A DNA stretch of 64,000 bases from Arthrobacter pascens (GTDB lineage Bacteria > Actinomycetota > Actinomycetes > Actinomycetales > Micrococcaceae): NCBI RefSeq assembly GCF_017052465.1, contig NZ_JAFHKT010000128.1, forward strand, positions 56,562 to 120,561. The letters are read 5' to 3'. This document shows, in pieces, positions 32,092-40,678 of this stretch (position 1 is its first letter; each line of letters begins with the position of its first letter). The position numbers and the translations under genes were made by a program. The notes under the pieces are model-generated. The model saw nothing but the letters and a program-made list of their open reading frames with translations, made no database searches and had not been told where the DNA came from.

Positions 32092-33207
32092 TCAGCTTTT
32101 GCTGGGCCGCCGATCCGGAAGTTCCTTCTGCCAGATCCCGGTAACGCCCGCCGTCGTGAATCCCAACTGGCGGTTGACCGTCAGGAGGTACCGGTTTTCC
32201 GGGGCGTTCCAGGTGTAGATGACGCGTGCGTCGGGGAACTGTTCCGTGAGCCGTTCCATGTTGGCCACCTTGATCAGCAGTCCCAGCTTGTTGCCGCGGT
32301 GTTCCTGCAGCACCACGGTGTCGTCCTGGAAGACCACGTCCTGCCGCTGCGCCAGCACACTGATGGTGGTTAGCCCCACCAGCGTTCCGGTGGCAATGTG
32401 CTCGACGGCGGTCACCACCGTGCGCCGCCCCTGGGCGATGGTCACCTCCTCCGCCTCGCGCAGGATGCGGGCATCGAACACCATCCCGTCGTCCTCGCTT
32501 CCGAGGGCCGGCAAGGCATCCCCGCCGGCCTGGTTCTCAAGGACCGCGACGGCTTCGAGCCAGCGCTCCGGGCAGCGGTCGGTCCAATGGTGCAGGCGGT
32601 AGCGGCCGTTGTTCGTTTCCTCCGCTTCGGCCTCGAGTTCGGCCACGAGCTTGGTGTCCAGCGGCAGGGCACAGGAACTGAACTGCTCGATGTGCTGGAG
32701 CGTGTAGCCGGTACGGCGGGCAAAGTCGACTTCCCTGCTCCCGAGGGGCACGAAACCCTGCCCGGAGCCCGGCACCAACTGCTCGGACGCAAACTCATGC
32801 AGCGACGCCCCGGGGTGGTTCGTGTCGATCAGGATCATGGTCCGGCCCTCATCGCGGGCAAAACCCTCCGCGGCCTCCAGCAGCTGCCGGCCGACGCCCT
32901 GGCCCTGGTATTCGGGCAGGATGTCCAGCGTGAACTCCGCCAGGTCCAGGTTGTCGGTCAGGGGCAGGGCGATGTCCACGGTGCCCACGATCTCGCCGTC
33001 GATCTTGGCAACCAGGATGACCTGCCGCTCGTAGGGATCGTCGAGCTCAAGGAGCTTCTCCAGCGGGGCGTACGCGAGGTCGTCACTCCCCCAGGTCTGC
33101 ATCCTGACCTTGCGGCCCACTTCCACTGCGGCCAGAAAGTCCGCAGCGTCGGGCGCATCGATGGAATTTGGGATGAACAACTGCTCTATCCGCACTTCAC
33201 TTGCCAT
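32092..33207 (-). CDS. Double-GNAT acetyltransferase, paralogue 1
   Basis: Predicted N-acetyltransferase of unknown substrate with two GNAT folds. The first (about residues 55-160) carries the acetyl-CoA loop in LPEYQGQGVGRQLLEAAEGF. The second (about 240-365) has EHRGNKLGLLIKVANMERLT and ends ENRYLLTVNRQLGFTTAGVT. 371 residues from the ATG at 33207, chosen because GGAAG lies 9 nt upstream; an ATG three codons earlier directly abuts that box. The next gene upstream is a tandem paralogue. The two sit between rplJ and rplA, which normally are neighbours. Confidence 0.8.
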   Translation of the reverse strand: MASEVRIEQLFIPNSIDAPDAADFLAAVEVGRKVRMQTWGSDDLAYAPLEKLLELDDPYERQVILVAKIDGEIVGTVDIALPLTDNLDLAEFTLDILPEYQGQGVGRQLLEAAEGFARDEGRTMILIDTNHPGASLHEFASEQLVPGSGQGFVPLGSREVDFARRTGYTLQHIEQFSSCALPLDTKLVAELEAEAEETNNGRYRLHHWTDRCPERWLEAVAVLENQAGGDALPALGSEDDGMVFDARILREAEEVTIAQGRRTVVTAVEHIATGTLVGLTTISVLAQRQDVVFQDDTVVLQEHRGNKLGLLIKVANMERLTEQFPDARVIYTWNAPENRYLLTVNRQLGFTTAGVTGIWQKELPDRRPSKS

Positions 33208-33297
33208 AGGGGGCATCTTCCCAGCCGTTTCTGCCTCTCGCCCTCTCAGGGTACGGGCTTATGTCCACGCGGAGTATCCACCGCCAGCATATGACGG

Positions 33298-34389
33298 TCA
33301 GCGGCGGCGCTGCCACTCGCCGTCGTACCCGGCGGGCCGGAAGCCCAGCGCAACGTTGATGGCAAGCATGTGGCTGTTCTCCGCGGCATTGAACGTGAGG
33401 ATCCGCTCAACCGACGGATGTTCCGCTGCCAAGCGCCTCAGATTGAGGATCTTGACCAGCATGCCCAGCCGGTTGCCCCGGTGCTTGGCGGCCACGAGGG
33501 TGTCATCCTGTTCGGCGATCCAGGGCTTCGCGGCGGCGTACTGCAGGACAGAATAGGCGGCGAGCTCACCGCTGGCGGTATGCCGTGCCACGGCAACGAG
33601 GGACTCCTGCCCCGTTGCCTTCCACTCATCCTCGAGGTGCCGGACCCGTTTGGCATCCCACGCTTCCGGATCGTAGTGGAGGGCCCCGGCGGGGCTGTCG
33701 GTGCTCATCCGGGACATGAGCACCGCCATCTGGTCCACATATTCATCGGGGCAGCGGTCCGTCCAGCTGATGAGCTCATAGCGGTCCCCGGCGATTGATC
33801 CGGCTTCCTGTTCGAGCGCGTCCAGGATCCCGTTCGACGGCGGCATGTCCAGGGCGCTGAAGCGCGTCACCTGCTCCAATGCGTAGCCGGCAGCACGGGC
33901 GAACCGCACGGCCCTGGACTCCGCCGGAACACCGCCCGTGCCGGTGCCGGGCCTGAGGATCCCTGGCCCGTCAGGATCGAACTCGGGAGGATGCTCGGTG
34001 AAGCTCTGCAGAGTGGTCCGCCCGCTGCCGGCGGCAACATCCTCGGCGTGCCGCAGCAGCGCGCGCCCGATGCCCCTGCCGGTGAACTCGTTCAGCACAT
34101 CCACCCGGACCATGGCGTCCTGGAGGTTCTCTTTCAGCGGCAGCCTGATCCACGACCTGGCGGCCATGCGTCCGTCGAGGCGAACGAAGAAAAGCCGCAT
34201 CTGCTGGTAGTCGTCGTCCCTCCACGCCTCGAGCCGGGCTTCGCGGGGAGCTGCGCGGTCAAGGTTGCCCCACGTTTCCAGTACCAGGGCGTCGCTGAGC
34301 TCGCTGTATTCCAGGAAGTCGGCAGCGCCCGCCGCTTCGAGGGAGGCCGGGAGAACCAGAGGCTCGATGCGGTAAGACATCGTCGTCAC
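33298..34389 (-). CDS. Double-GNAT acetyltransferase, paralogue 2
   Basis: Predicted acetyltransferase related to its downstream neighbour: same length class (363 residues) and same landmarks (WTDRCPDEYVDQMAVLMSRM, TLVAAKHRGNRLGMLVKILN and ENSHMLAINVALGFRPAGYD at the C-terminus). The N-terminal acetyl-CoA loop reads LNEFTGRGIGRALLRHAEDV. The start is placed at the GTG at 34387-34389, because a TAGGCT box lies exactly 6 nt upstream, as in a leaderless promoter; an ATG three codons later is the alternative. Substrate unknown. Confidence 0.78.
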   Translation of the reverse strand: MTTMSYRIEPLVLPASLEAAGAADFLEYSELSDALVLETWGNLDRAAPREARLEAWRDDDYQQMRLFFVRLDGRMAARSWIRLPLKENLQDAMVRVDVLNEFTGRGIGRALLRHAEDVAAGSGRTTLQSFTEHPPEFDPDGPGILRPGTGTGGVPAESRAVRFARAAGYALEQVTRFSALDMPPSNGILDALEQEAGSIAGDRYELISWTDRCPDEYVDQMAVLMSRMSTDSPAGALHYDPEAWDAKRVRHLEDEWKATGQESLVAVARHTASGELAAYSVLQYAAAKPWIAEQDDTLVAAKHRGNRLGMLVKILNLRRLAAEHPSVERILTFNAAENSHMLAINVALGFRPAGYDGEWQRRR

Positions 34390-34395
34390 CGGTTC

Positions 34396-34401
34396 AGCCT
34401 A
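34396..34401 (-). promoter_or_regulatory. -10 box of leaderless GNAT gene
   Basis: Minus-strand TAGGCT ends 6 nt before the GTG at 34389, so transcription would start at or next to the start codon. No Shine-Dalgarno sequence is visible. No good -35. Confidence 0.5.
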
Positions 34402-34462
34402 GCTTTGTGGCCCCGCACGCTCCAGAGGTGGGCCTTGACTCCGTGGAAACCTGGGTAGCCGG

Positions 34463-34468
34463 TAGGTT
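34463..34468 (+). promoter_or_regulatory. -10 box of leaderless phosphotransferase pseudogene
   Basis: TAGGTT ends 6 nt before the ATG at 34475; no ribosome binding site is visible. It faces away from the equally spaced TAGGCT of the divergent acetyltransferase gene. Confidence 0.45.
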
Positions 34469-34474
34469 GTCTTC

Positions 34475-35279
34475 ATGCAACCGGAGTGGAGTCCCCGCAT
34501 CAGCTGGCCTGATCTGCCCAACCACGTTCAAACCGGAGTCGAACAGATCCCGGGCGAGCCTGTCGTGCAGACGGCAGCCCAACAGGGCGGGTTTTCCCCG
34601 GGGACCGCCGACAGGGTGCGCACGGTTTCGGGCCGGCGGGCGTTCGTCAAGGCCGTCGGCCCCCATCTGAATGAGCACTCACCGGCGCTCCACCGGCGGG
34701 AAGCGGCAATCACTGCGGCCCTGCCGGACACGCTGCCTGCGCCCGCATTGCTCGGAACCTTCGACGACGGTGACTGGGTGGCGCTGGTCCTCAGCGATGT
34801 GGACGGCCGGCATCCGCACGTCCCCTGGCGCGCCGGGGACTGGCGGCCGTCCTGGACGCGCTCTTGGTGCTGTCACGGACGCCTGTCCCTGCGGCCCTGA
34901 AGCACTTGCCCACGCTGGCGGAGGAGTTGGGCGGGGGCTTCAGGGGCTGGGCCCGGATTCGCAGGAATCCGCCCGCAGGCTGTGATCCGTGGATTCTGGA
35001 GAATCTCGGCGTGCTCGAACAGCTTGCGGAATCCGGGCTGGAGGACCTGAAGGGAGGTTCGCTGGTCCACACCGATGTGCGGGCGGACAACATCCTGATT
35101 ACGCCCGGCTGCGGGGCGGTCCTCGTGGACTGGCCGTGGGCTTGCATCGGTCAGGTTTGGGCGCCTACTTCACCGATGCCGCCCGCCTGCCGTCCCCGCC
35201 GGGACTGCCCACCCTGCCGACATTCCAGCGCCGACAGGCCGAGGCCGTCATCCGCTGGCTCCGCGATCGGCTCTCGTGA
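34475..35279 (+). pseudogene. Aminoglycoside phosphotransferase-family pseudogene
   Basis: Remnant of an APH/choline-kinase-fold phosphotransferase. Frame 1 (34475 to about 34845) has the N-lobe (RRAFVKAVGPHLNEHSPALH). A one-base loss near 34840-34850 moves coding to the next frame, which reads VLDALLVLSRTPVPAALKHL and the catalytic loop LVHTDVRADNILI (HxDxxxxN) with VDWPWACIG. Soon after, near 35140-35165, coding jumps to the third frame for the C-terminal end (LGAYFTDAARLPSPPGLPTL, then FQRRQAEAVIRWLRDRLS). From memory of the family, a middle segment of some tens of residues is also missing there. Two independent lesions argue against a simple sequencing error. The promoter still looks intact. 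Confidence 0.75.
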
Positions 35280-35325
35280 CCCGGTGGCCCGTATGCCGAA
35301 TCCCTGCAGCGAATCCGCGAAAACA

Positions 35326-35360
35326 AAAGGACCGCCCGGCGCAGTGCCGGGCGGTCCTTT
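35326..35360 (-). terminator. Terminator after rplA
   Basis: Perfect 15-bp stem (AAAGGACCGCCCGGC at 35326-35340, GCCGGGCGGTCCTTT at 35346-35360), 5-nt loop. On the minus strand it is followed by TTGTTTTCGC. It lies 38 bp after the rplA stop and ends the secE-nusG-rplK-rplA transcript. The pseudogene on the other strand could share it. Confidence 0.9.
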
Positions 35361-35397
35361 AGTGTCTGCCGGAATACCGGCGGGCGGTTCGCGAGGA

Positions 35398-36105
35398 TTA
35401 AGCCTCGGTCAGCACCTTGGTGACGTTGGGGTCAACGGTGATGCCGGGACCGAACGTGGTGGCAACCGTGGCCTTCTGGATGTAACGGCCCTTGGAAGCC
35501 GACGGCTTCAGACGAAGCACCTCTTCCAGAGCCGCTGCGTAGTTCTCAGCCAGCTTGACGGCGTCGAACGAAACCTTGCCGATGATGAAGTGCAGGTTGG
35601 AGTGCTTGTCGACGCGGAAGTCGATCTTTCCACCCTTGATGTCGTTGACAGCCTTGGTGACGTCAGCCGTCACGGTGCCGGTCTTCGGGTTCGGCATCAG
35701 GTTACGCGGACCGAGGACCTTACCGAGGCGGCCAACCTTGCCCATGAGGTCAGGGGTGGCAACGGCTGCGTCGAAGTCGGTCCAGCCGCCGGAGATCTTT
35801 TCGATCAGGTCGTCGGAGCCAACGAAGTCGGCGCCGGCAGCGATTGCTGCCTCAGCCTTGTCGCCGGTTGCGAAAACGAGAACGCGGGCGGTCTTACCGG
35901 TGCCGTGCGGCAGGTTGACGGTGCCACGGACCATCTGGTCAGCCTTACGCGGGTCAACGCCCAGGCGGAAAGCAACCTCAACGGTCGCGTCGAACTTGGA
36001 AGGGTTGGATTCCTTCGCCAGGCTGATGGCCTCGAACGGGGCGTAGACCTTGTCTGCCTCGATCTTGGCTACGGCTGCCTCATATGCTTTGCTGCGCTTT
36101 GCCAT
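35398..36105 (-). CDS. rplA: 50S ribosomal protein L1 (uL1)
   Basis: L1 forms the mobile stalk at the E site and in many bacteria represses its own operon. 235 residues, standard. Signature segments: [20 protein letters not shown] and [20 protein letters not shown]. It is separated from rplK by 191 bp, unusually long, with a possible internal promoter, and is closed by a strong terminator. Confidence 0.97.
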   Translation of the reverse strand: MAKRSKAYEAAVAKIEADKVYAPFEAISLAKESNPSKFDATVEVAFRLGVDPRKADQMVRGTVNLPHGTGKTARVLVFATGDKAEAAIAAGADFVGSDDLIEKISGGWTDFDAAVATPDLMGKVGRLGKVLGPRNLMPNPKTGTVTADVTKAVNDIKGGKIDFRVDKHSNLHFIIGKVSFDAVKLAENYAAALEEVLRLKPSASKGRYIQKATVATTFGPGITVDPNVTKVLTEA

Positions 36106-36180
36106 GCTGCTTATTTCTCCTTGTGCAGTTGTGGTCTGCGGACCGCGCTGGGCCCTGCCACAGTCGGTAGTCCGGCTGTT

Positions 36181-36209
36181 TTTATCCGAACCGGATTTCC
36201 GACATTCAA
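36181..36209 (-). promoter_or_regulatory. rplA: Candidate internal promoter before rplA
   Basis: On the minus strand TTGAAT (36204-36209) and GATAAA (36181-36186) are 17 bp apart, one of the best sigma70-like pairs in the window. Predicted start about 70 nt upstream of rplA, inside the long rplK-rplA spacer. Confidence 0.45.
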
Positions 36210-36296
36210 ATGTTTCAATGGTGCCGGTTTCCCGGCGGTGCTGCCCGTCGTCGTCGTCGGTTTCCCGATCCCGGCGCCGTATCAGCGGTGAGGGAA

Positions 36297-36728
36297 TTAA
36301 CCCTCGACGGTGATGCCCATGGAGCGGGCGGTGCCGGCGATGATCTTCGCTGCGCCTTCGAGGCTCGTGGCGTTGAGGTCTTCCATCTTGGTGGAGGCGA
36401 TCTCGTTGACCTGGGCCTGGGTCAGCTTGGCAACCTTGACGGTGTGCGGGGTAGCTGAACCCTTGGCGACGCCTGCAGCCTTCTTGATGAGCTCTGCAGC
36501 CGGCGGGGTCTTGGTGATGAACGTGAAAGAACGGTCTTCGTAGACCGTGATTTCAACGGGGATGACGTTTCCGCGCTGGGCTTCCGTCGCAGCGTTGTAC
36601 GCCTTGCAGAATTCCATGATGTTGACACCGTGCTGGCCAAGCGCAGGACCGATCGGCGGGGCCGGGTTGGCGGCACCTGCCTGGATCTGCAGCTTGATGA
36701 GGCCGGTGACCTTCTTCTTGGGAGCCAA
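36297..36728 (-). CDS. rplK: 50S ribosomal protein L11 (uL11)
   Basis: L11 binds the GTPase-associated centre and is part of the thiopeptide antibiotic site and the stringent response. 143 residues with the thiostrepton-region motif [20 protein letters not shown]. The start codon is TTG at 36726-36728 (MAPKKKVTG), with AAGGA 7 nt upstream. C-terminal domain complete ([17 protein letters not shown]). Confidence 0.97.
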
Positions 36729-36859
36729 TGTAGGGTCCTTCTCTCAAATACGTCCTGGGACACAGGAGCGTGCCTCAGGTGGTTGACCGCCATGGCGAGG
36801 CGGCCTGCCGTCCTGGAACTGCTAAAGCGGGCAGTCCGGGACGAAATCTGTGGGTGTTG

Positions 36860-37720
36860 CTAGATCTTGGAGACCTGGTTGAAGGCCAGCGTGACCGGGG
36901 TCTCGCGTTCGAAGATGGAAACCAGCACCACAAGGGTCTGGGATTCGATCTTGATCTCGGAGATCGTGGCGGGGAGGGTCTCGAACGGACCTTCCTTGAC
37001 GATGACGGACTCGCCGACTTCGAAGTCGACGTCCACGGGAGTGGCGGCGTGCTTGACCGGCTTGCCCTTCTCGGCCTGCTCTTCCTCGAAGACCGGGGCG
37101 AGCATGGAGAAGACCTCGTCGAGGCGCAGCGGCACGGGGTTGTGGGCGTTGCCCACGAAGCCGGTGACACCCGGTGTGTGGCGGACGGCGCCCCAGGAGG
37201 CGTCGGTCAGGTCCATGCGGACCAGAACGTATCCGGGGATGCGAACGCGGTTGATGACCTTGCGCTGGGCGTTCTTGATCTCAACGACTTCTTCCATCGG
37301 CACCTGGATTTCGAAGATGTAATCTTCCATGTCCAGGGTCTGGATGCGGGTCTCAAGGTTGGCCTTCACGCGGTTTTCGTAACCGGCGTAGGAGTGGATG
37401 ACGTACCAGTCACCCTCCTGGCGGCGCAGCTTGGCCTTGAACTCTTCGGCTGGATCGACGGCGGCCTTGGCGGCAGCGGCGGCGAGGGCGTCCGAGTCTT
37501 CGTCGCCTTCTTCGCCTTCGGCCTCGTCTGTTTCGTCCTCGGAGTCAGACTCGGCGTCTACGTCTGATTCGTCGCCAGCTTCAGCAGCGGCATCAGAGTC
37601 GGAATCGGGCGCAGCAGACTCAACCTCAGACCCTTCGACGGGCTCAGCCGCGGCGTCGGCCGCGCTGTCCGCGGGCCCATCCAGCTCAGTCTCAGTTACC
37701 TCGAGCTTGTGCTCAGACAC
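36860..37720 (-). CDS. nusG: Transcription termination/antitermination factor NusG with acidic N-terminal extension
   Basis: NusG couples RNA polymerase to Rho and to ribosomes. The NGN domain begins near residue 105 ([20 protein letters not shown]) and contains [20 protein letters not shown]. The C-terminal KOW domain reads [20 protein letters not shown]. Length is 286, against about 181 in E. coli. The first ~100 residues are a low-complexity acidic region of Asp/Glu/Ser/Ala, a feature of actinobacterial NusG but long here. GTG start at 37718-37720, with AGGAG 5 nt upstream. Confidence 0.96.
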   Translation of the reverse strand: MSEHKLEVTETELDGPADSAADAAAEPVEGSEVESAAPDSDSDAAAEAGDESDVDAESDSEDETDEAEGEEGDEDSDALAAAAAKAAVDPAEEFKAKLRRQEGDWYVIHSYAGYENRVKANLETRIQTLDMEDYIFEIQVPMEEVVEIKNAQRKVINRVRIPGYVLVRMDLTDASWGAVRHTPGVTGFVGNAHNPVPLRLDEVFSMLAPVFEEEQAEKGKPVKHAATPVDVDFEVGESVIVKEGPFETLPATISEIKIESQTLVVLVSIFERETPVTLAFNQVSKI

Positions 37721-37786
37721 TTGGTCTCCTGCTTCCTCATTGCCTAACTTGCCTATTTAAATGGCTCAATTCCGCACACTTCGCAG

Positions 37787-37807
37787 CTCTTCCGAAAATC
37801 GGAAGAG
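37787..37807 (-). other. 9-bp hairpin between secE and nusG
   Basis: Perfect CTCTTCCGA/TCGGAAGAG stem with a 3-nt loop in the 113-bp secE-nusG spacer, 27 bp after the secE stop. No U-run, so it may be a stability or attenuation element rather than a full terminator. Confidence 0.45.
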
Positions 37808-37833
37808 TCCACGCAGTCTGCGGACCGATCGCC

Positions 37834-38118
37834 TTAGCGGTCCTGGGGGGCCGTACCGCCGAAGACCCAGCTCACCGCGGTGCCGAAGCCCAGGTCCAGC
37901 AAGGTGACGATGACCATCATGATGGCCACGAATACCAGCACCACGAGCGTGTAGTTGATCAGTTCCTTGCGGGTCGGTGCAACGACCTTCTTCAGTTCGC
38001 CGATTACCTGGCGGACGAAGAGTGCGATTCGAGCGAAGAAGCCTGCCTTGGCGGCTTTCTTTGCGGGGCGGCCCTTGGAGCTGCTTGCAGCTGTTTCGGT
38101 CACCTGGTCCTCACTCAT
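37834..38118 (-). CDS. secE: Preprotein translocase subunit SecE
   Basis: Small membrane subunit of the SecYEG channel. 94 residues. An Ala/Lys-rich start is followed by the conserved amphipathic helix FVRQVIGELKKVVAPTRKEL and one membrane helix (about 53-76, LVVLVFVAIMMVIVTLLDLG). The ATG at 38116-38118 has GAGG directly against it, a poor spacing. A GTG five codons downstream has GAGG at 5 nt and could be the true start. First protein gene after tRNA-Trp, the normal actinobacterial order. Confidence 0.93.
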   Translation of the reverse strand: MSEDQVTETAASSSKGRPAKKAAKAGFFARIALFVRQVIGELKKVVAPTRKELINYTLVVLVFVAIMMVIVTLLDLGFGTAVSWVFGGTAPQDR

Positions 38119-38162
38119 CCTCGCAATGTCGGATTACCCGGCTCTGAACTGAACCATGGTTG

Positions 38163-38201
38163 CTGCGCTTGCTCCGGCTTCCGCCGGAACAGCTTGCGCA
38201 G
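38163..38201 (-). other. Imperfect hairpin between tRNA-Trp and secE
   Basis: Outer CTGCGC/GCGCAG and inner TCCGGC/GCCGGA stems enclose a TTCC loop, beginning at the 3' end of the tRNA gene. It probably marks the processing site that frees the tRNA from a shared tRNA-secE transcript, or a partial terminator. No U-run. Confidence 0.4.
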
Positions 38202-38271
38202 GGCAGACAGGACTCGAACCTGCAACCTGCGGTTTTGGAGACCGCTGCGCTACCAATTGCGCCACTACCCT
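38199..38271 (-). tRNA. tRNA-Trp (anticodon CCA)
   Basis: Complete 73-nt cloverleaf on the minus strand. Acceptor stem AGGGTAG/CTGCCCT with one T-G wobble; D arm around GCGCAATTGGTAGCGC; anticodon stem GCGGT/ACCGC with loop CTCCAAA, giving CCA; T arm GCAGGTTCGAGTCCTGT; discriminator base G. The 3' CCA is not encoded. Its place just upstream of secE-nusG is standard in actinobacteria. Confidence 0.96.
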
Positions 38272-38378
38272 ATGGACCAACACTGATCCCTGTGGATTGA
38301 AAACTGATACACGCCGCGCTTGACCCACAGACTTCCCTGAGGCGCACGCCATCATCGTGTTTTCAACACCGGAGAACT

Positions 38379-38408
38379 AGTCTACGCAACAACTTCGCTT
38401 ACGTCGAA
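38379..38408 (-). promoter_or_regulatory. Candidate tRNA-Trp/secE promoter
   Basis: On the minus strand TTCGAC (38403-38408) and TAGACT (38379-38384) are 18 bp apart. The -10 lies about 110 bp upstream of the tRNA gene, so a processed 5' leader is implied. Confidence 0.45.
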
Positions 38409-38502
38409 CCAGCTCATTTCGGACTGCCGCGGCGGAGGAGGAAACCTGACCGGGATTCGGTCACATATCCGCGCCCCACCTCGAACGATCCGGTGAACAG
38501 CA

Positions 38503-38508
38503 TAGAGT
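38503..38508 (+). promoter_or_regulatory. Candidate -10 box of the aminotransferase gene
   Basis: TAGAGT, 58 bp upstream of the ATG at 38567, in the divergent region shared with the tRNA-Trp promoter. The -35 region is poor (CTCGAA at 17 bp). Confidence 0.35.
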
Positions 38509-38566
38509 AGATTCCGTCGAATTCCACCATTCAGCTATCGAGCTGCAATCGAAGAACGGACCCGCC

Positions 38567-39784
38567 ATGTCTGCCGCCCGCGTTTCCCAGCGCATTTCCG
38601 CCATTGCCGAATCCGCCACCCTGGCTGTCGACGCCAAGGCCAAAGCGCTGAAGGCGGCCGGCCGGCCCGTGATTGGCTTCGGCGCAGGCGAGCCCGACTT
38701 CCCCACGCCGGACTACATCGTCAAGGCCGCCATCGAAGCCGCCAGCCAGCCGAAGTACCACCGCTACTCCCCTGCCGGCGGCCTGCCGGAGCTGAAGAAG
38801 GCCATTGCCGAGAAGACCTTCCGGGACTCCGGCTACAAGGCCGATCCCTCCCAGGTGCTGGTCACCAACGGCGGCAAGCAGGCCGTGTACAACACCTTCG
38901 CCACGCTCGTGGACCCGGGCGACGAAGTGATTGTTCCCACACCGTTCTGGACCACATACCCGGAAGCCATCCGGCTGGCCGGCGGTGTGCCGGTGGAGGT
39001 TTTCGCCGGGCCCGAGCAGGACTACCTCGTGACCGTGGAGCAGCTGGAAGCGGCGGTCACGGACCGCACCAAGATCCTGCTCTTTGTCTCCCCCTCCAAC
39101 CCCACCGGTTCCGTGTACTCCCCCGAACAGGTCGCGGAAATCGGCCAGTGGGCTGCCGCCAAGGGCCTGTGGGTGGTCACCGACGAGATCTACGAGCACC
39201 TGACCTACGACGGCGTCCCCTTCACCTCGATCGCCACGGCGGTTCCCGAATTGGGCGACAAAGTTGTCATCCTCAACGGCGTGGCCAAGACCTACGCCAT
39301 GACCGGCTGGCGTGTGGGCTGGATGATCGGCCCGGCCGACGTCATCAAGGCCGCCACCAACCTGCAGTCCCATGCCACGTCCAACGTGTCCAACATCCCG
39401 CAGATCGCGGCCCTCGCTGCCGTGTCCGGGCCGCTGACCGCTGTCGACGAGATGAAGGTCGCCTTTGACCGCCGGCGCAAGGCGATCGTCGCCGGACTCA
39501 ACGCCATCGAGGGCATTGAATGCCCGACGCCGAAGGGCGCCTTTTATGTCTACGCGGACGTTCGCGCTCTGCTCGGCAAGGAGTTCCCGACGGCGAACGG
39601 TCCCGTCCGGCCTGCGACGTCCGCCGAACTCGCGGCGCTGATCCTGGACGAGGTTGAGGTTGCCGTAGTTCCCGGCGAAGCCTTCGGCCCCTCCGGCTAC
39701 CTGCGGCTGTCCTACGCCCTCGGTGACGATGACCTCGCCACCGGCGTTGCCCGCCTGCAGGAGTTCCTTGGCAAAGCCCAGTAG
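38567..39784 (+). CDS. Aspartate-type PLP-dependent aminotransferase
   Basis: Class I fold-type I aminotransferase; the closest known activity is aspartate/prephenate:2-oxoglutarate transamination. 405 residues. Visible landmarks: [20 protein letters not shown], the substrate loop [10 protein letters not shown], and the PLP lysine Lys241 in [16 protein letters not shown]. The C-terminal [19 protein letters not shown] holds the carboxylate-binding Arg. It is transcribed away from tRNA-Trp/secE and ends in a palindromic repeat array. Subfamily (AspC, prephenate aminotransferase) not certain. Confidence 0.92.
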   Translation: MSAARVSQRISAIAESATLAVDAKAKALKAAGRPVIGFGAGEPDFPTPDYIVKAAIEAASQPKYHRYSPAGGLPELKKAIAEKTFRDSGYKADPSQVLVTNGGKQAVYNTFATLVDPGDEVIVPTPFWTTYPEAIRLAGGVPVEVFAGPEQDYLVTVEQLEAAVTDRTKILLFVSPSNPTGSVYSPEQVAEIGQWAAAKGLWVVTDEIYEHLTYDGVPFTSIATAVPELGDKVVILNGVAKTYAMTGWRVGWMIGPADVIKAATNLQSHATSNVSNIPQIAALAAVSGPLTAVDEMKVAFDRRRKAIVAGLNAIEGIECPTPKGAFYVYADVRALLGKEFPTANGPVRPATSAELAALILDEVEVAVVPGEAFGPSGYLRLSYALGDDDLATGVARLQEFLGKAQ

Positions 39785-39788
39785 CAGA

Positions 39789-39978
39789 CGCTCCCTCACT
39801 TCCCGCCGCAACTTTCCCCAACGCTCCCGCACATCCTGCAGGAAAAACACGGGCGCTCCCTCACATCCTGCAAGAAATACTCAAACGCTCCCGCACCAAA
39901 AAGGTGCGGGAGCGTTTTCGTTTGGGCGGCAGGACGTGAGGGAGCGTCGGGGGTTGTGCGGCAGGAAGTGAGGGAGCG
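39789..39978. repeat. Palindromic GGGAGCG repeat array
   Basis: Three forward copies of a ~21-bp unit (CGCTCCCKCACWTCCYGC) at 39789-39809, 39822-39842 and 39854-39874. They are followed by a perfect 12-bp hairpin CGCTCCCGCACC/GGTGCGGGAGCG with an AAAAA loop (39886-39914), and then two reverse-complement units (39929-39946 and 39961-39978). The whole is a nested inverted repeat between two convergent genes. The central hairpin is followed by a T-run and can end transcription of the aminotransferase gene. The pattern looks like a dispersed intergenic repeat family. Confidence 0.85.
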
Positions 39979-39988
39979 TTGGGGTGGG

Positions 39989-40678
39989 CTAGAGGAGGCG
40001 GCGCTCCGCGGCCCACTTGGTGAGTTCGTGCCGGCTGGAGAGCTGCAGCTTCCTCAGCACCGCCGAGACGTGCGTCTCCACGGTCTTGATCGAGATAAAC
40101 AGTTCCTTGGCCACTTCCTTGTAGCTGTAGCCGCGTGCGATGAGCCTCATGACCTCGAGTTCGCGGGCTGAGAGCTTGTCCAATTCGTCGTCGGCAATGT
40201 CGGCGGGGGCTGTACCGAACGCGTCCAGAACGAAGCCGGCGAGCCGCGGCGAAAACACGGCGTCGCCACCGGCCACCCGGAAGACCGCGTCCGTGATCTC
40301 GGTCCCGGAAATCGTCTTGGTCACGTAGCCACGGGCGCCGGCACGGATCACAGCGACGACGTCCTCGGCGGCGTCCGACACGCTGAGCGCCAGGAACTTG
40401 GTGGCGCCCAGCAACGCGGCCGAGCCGGCGATGACCTCCCGCCCTCCGCCGCCCAGGCCGCCGGGGAGGTGCACGTCCAGCAGCACCACCTCGGGACGGG
40501 TGCGGGCGATGACCTCGATGGCCTGCTCCACCGTTCCCGCCTCACCCACGACGATGACCCGCGGATCCAGGTCGGCTTTCAGGCCCGAACGGAAGATTGC
40601 GTGGTCGTCCACGATCACTACCCTCACGGTTTCCCCCTGACCTTCTGCCCGCGTTCCGTCCAGTGCCGGCGTGCTCAT
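39989..40678 (-). CDS. LuxR-family two-component response regulator
   Basis: DNA-binding response regulator paired with the kinase just upstream. 229 residues. The receiver domain starts at about residue 18 with the acidic pair Asp24/Asp25 (VIVDDHAIFR), phospho-acceptor Asp68 (VVLLDVHLPGG) and Lys121 (GYVTKTI). The C-terminal LuxR helix-turn-helix is LSARELEVMRLIARGYSYKE then VETHVSAVLRKLQLSSRHEL. The gene overlaps the kinase by four bases, so they are co-translated. Likely targets are the divergent PspC genes; this is inference. Confidence 0.93.
   Translation of the reverse strand: MSTPALDGTRAEGQGETVRVVIVDDHAIFRSGLKADLDPRVIVVGEAGTVEQAIEVIARTRPEVVLLDVHLPGGLGGGGREVIAGSAALLGATKFLALSVSDAAEDVVAVIRAGARGYVTKTISGTEITDAVFRVAGGDAVFSPRLAGFVLDAFGTAPADIADDELDKLSARELEVMRLIARGYSYKEVAKELFISIKTVETHVSAVLRKLQLSSRHELTKWAAERRLL

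Noticed and set aside
39789..39978. The GGGAGCG repeat array as a CRISPR array
   Set aside because: Units are ~20 bp, change orientation, have very short unequal spacers, and no cas genes are near.
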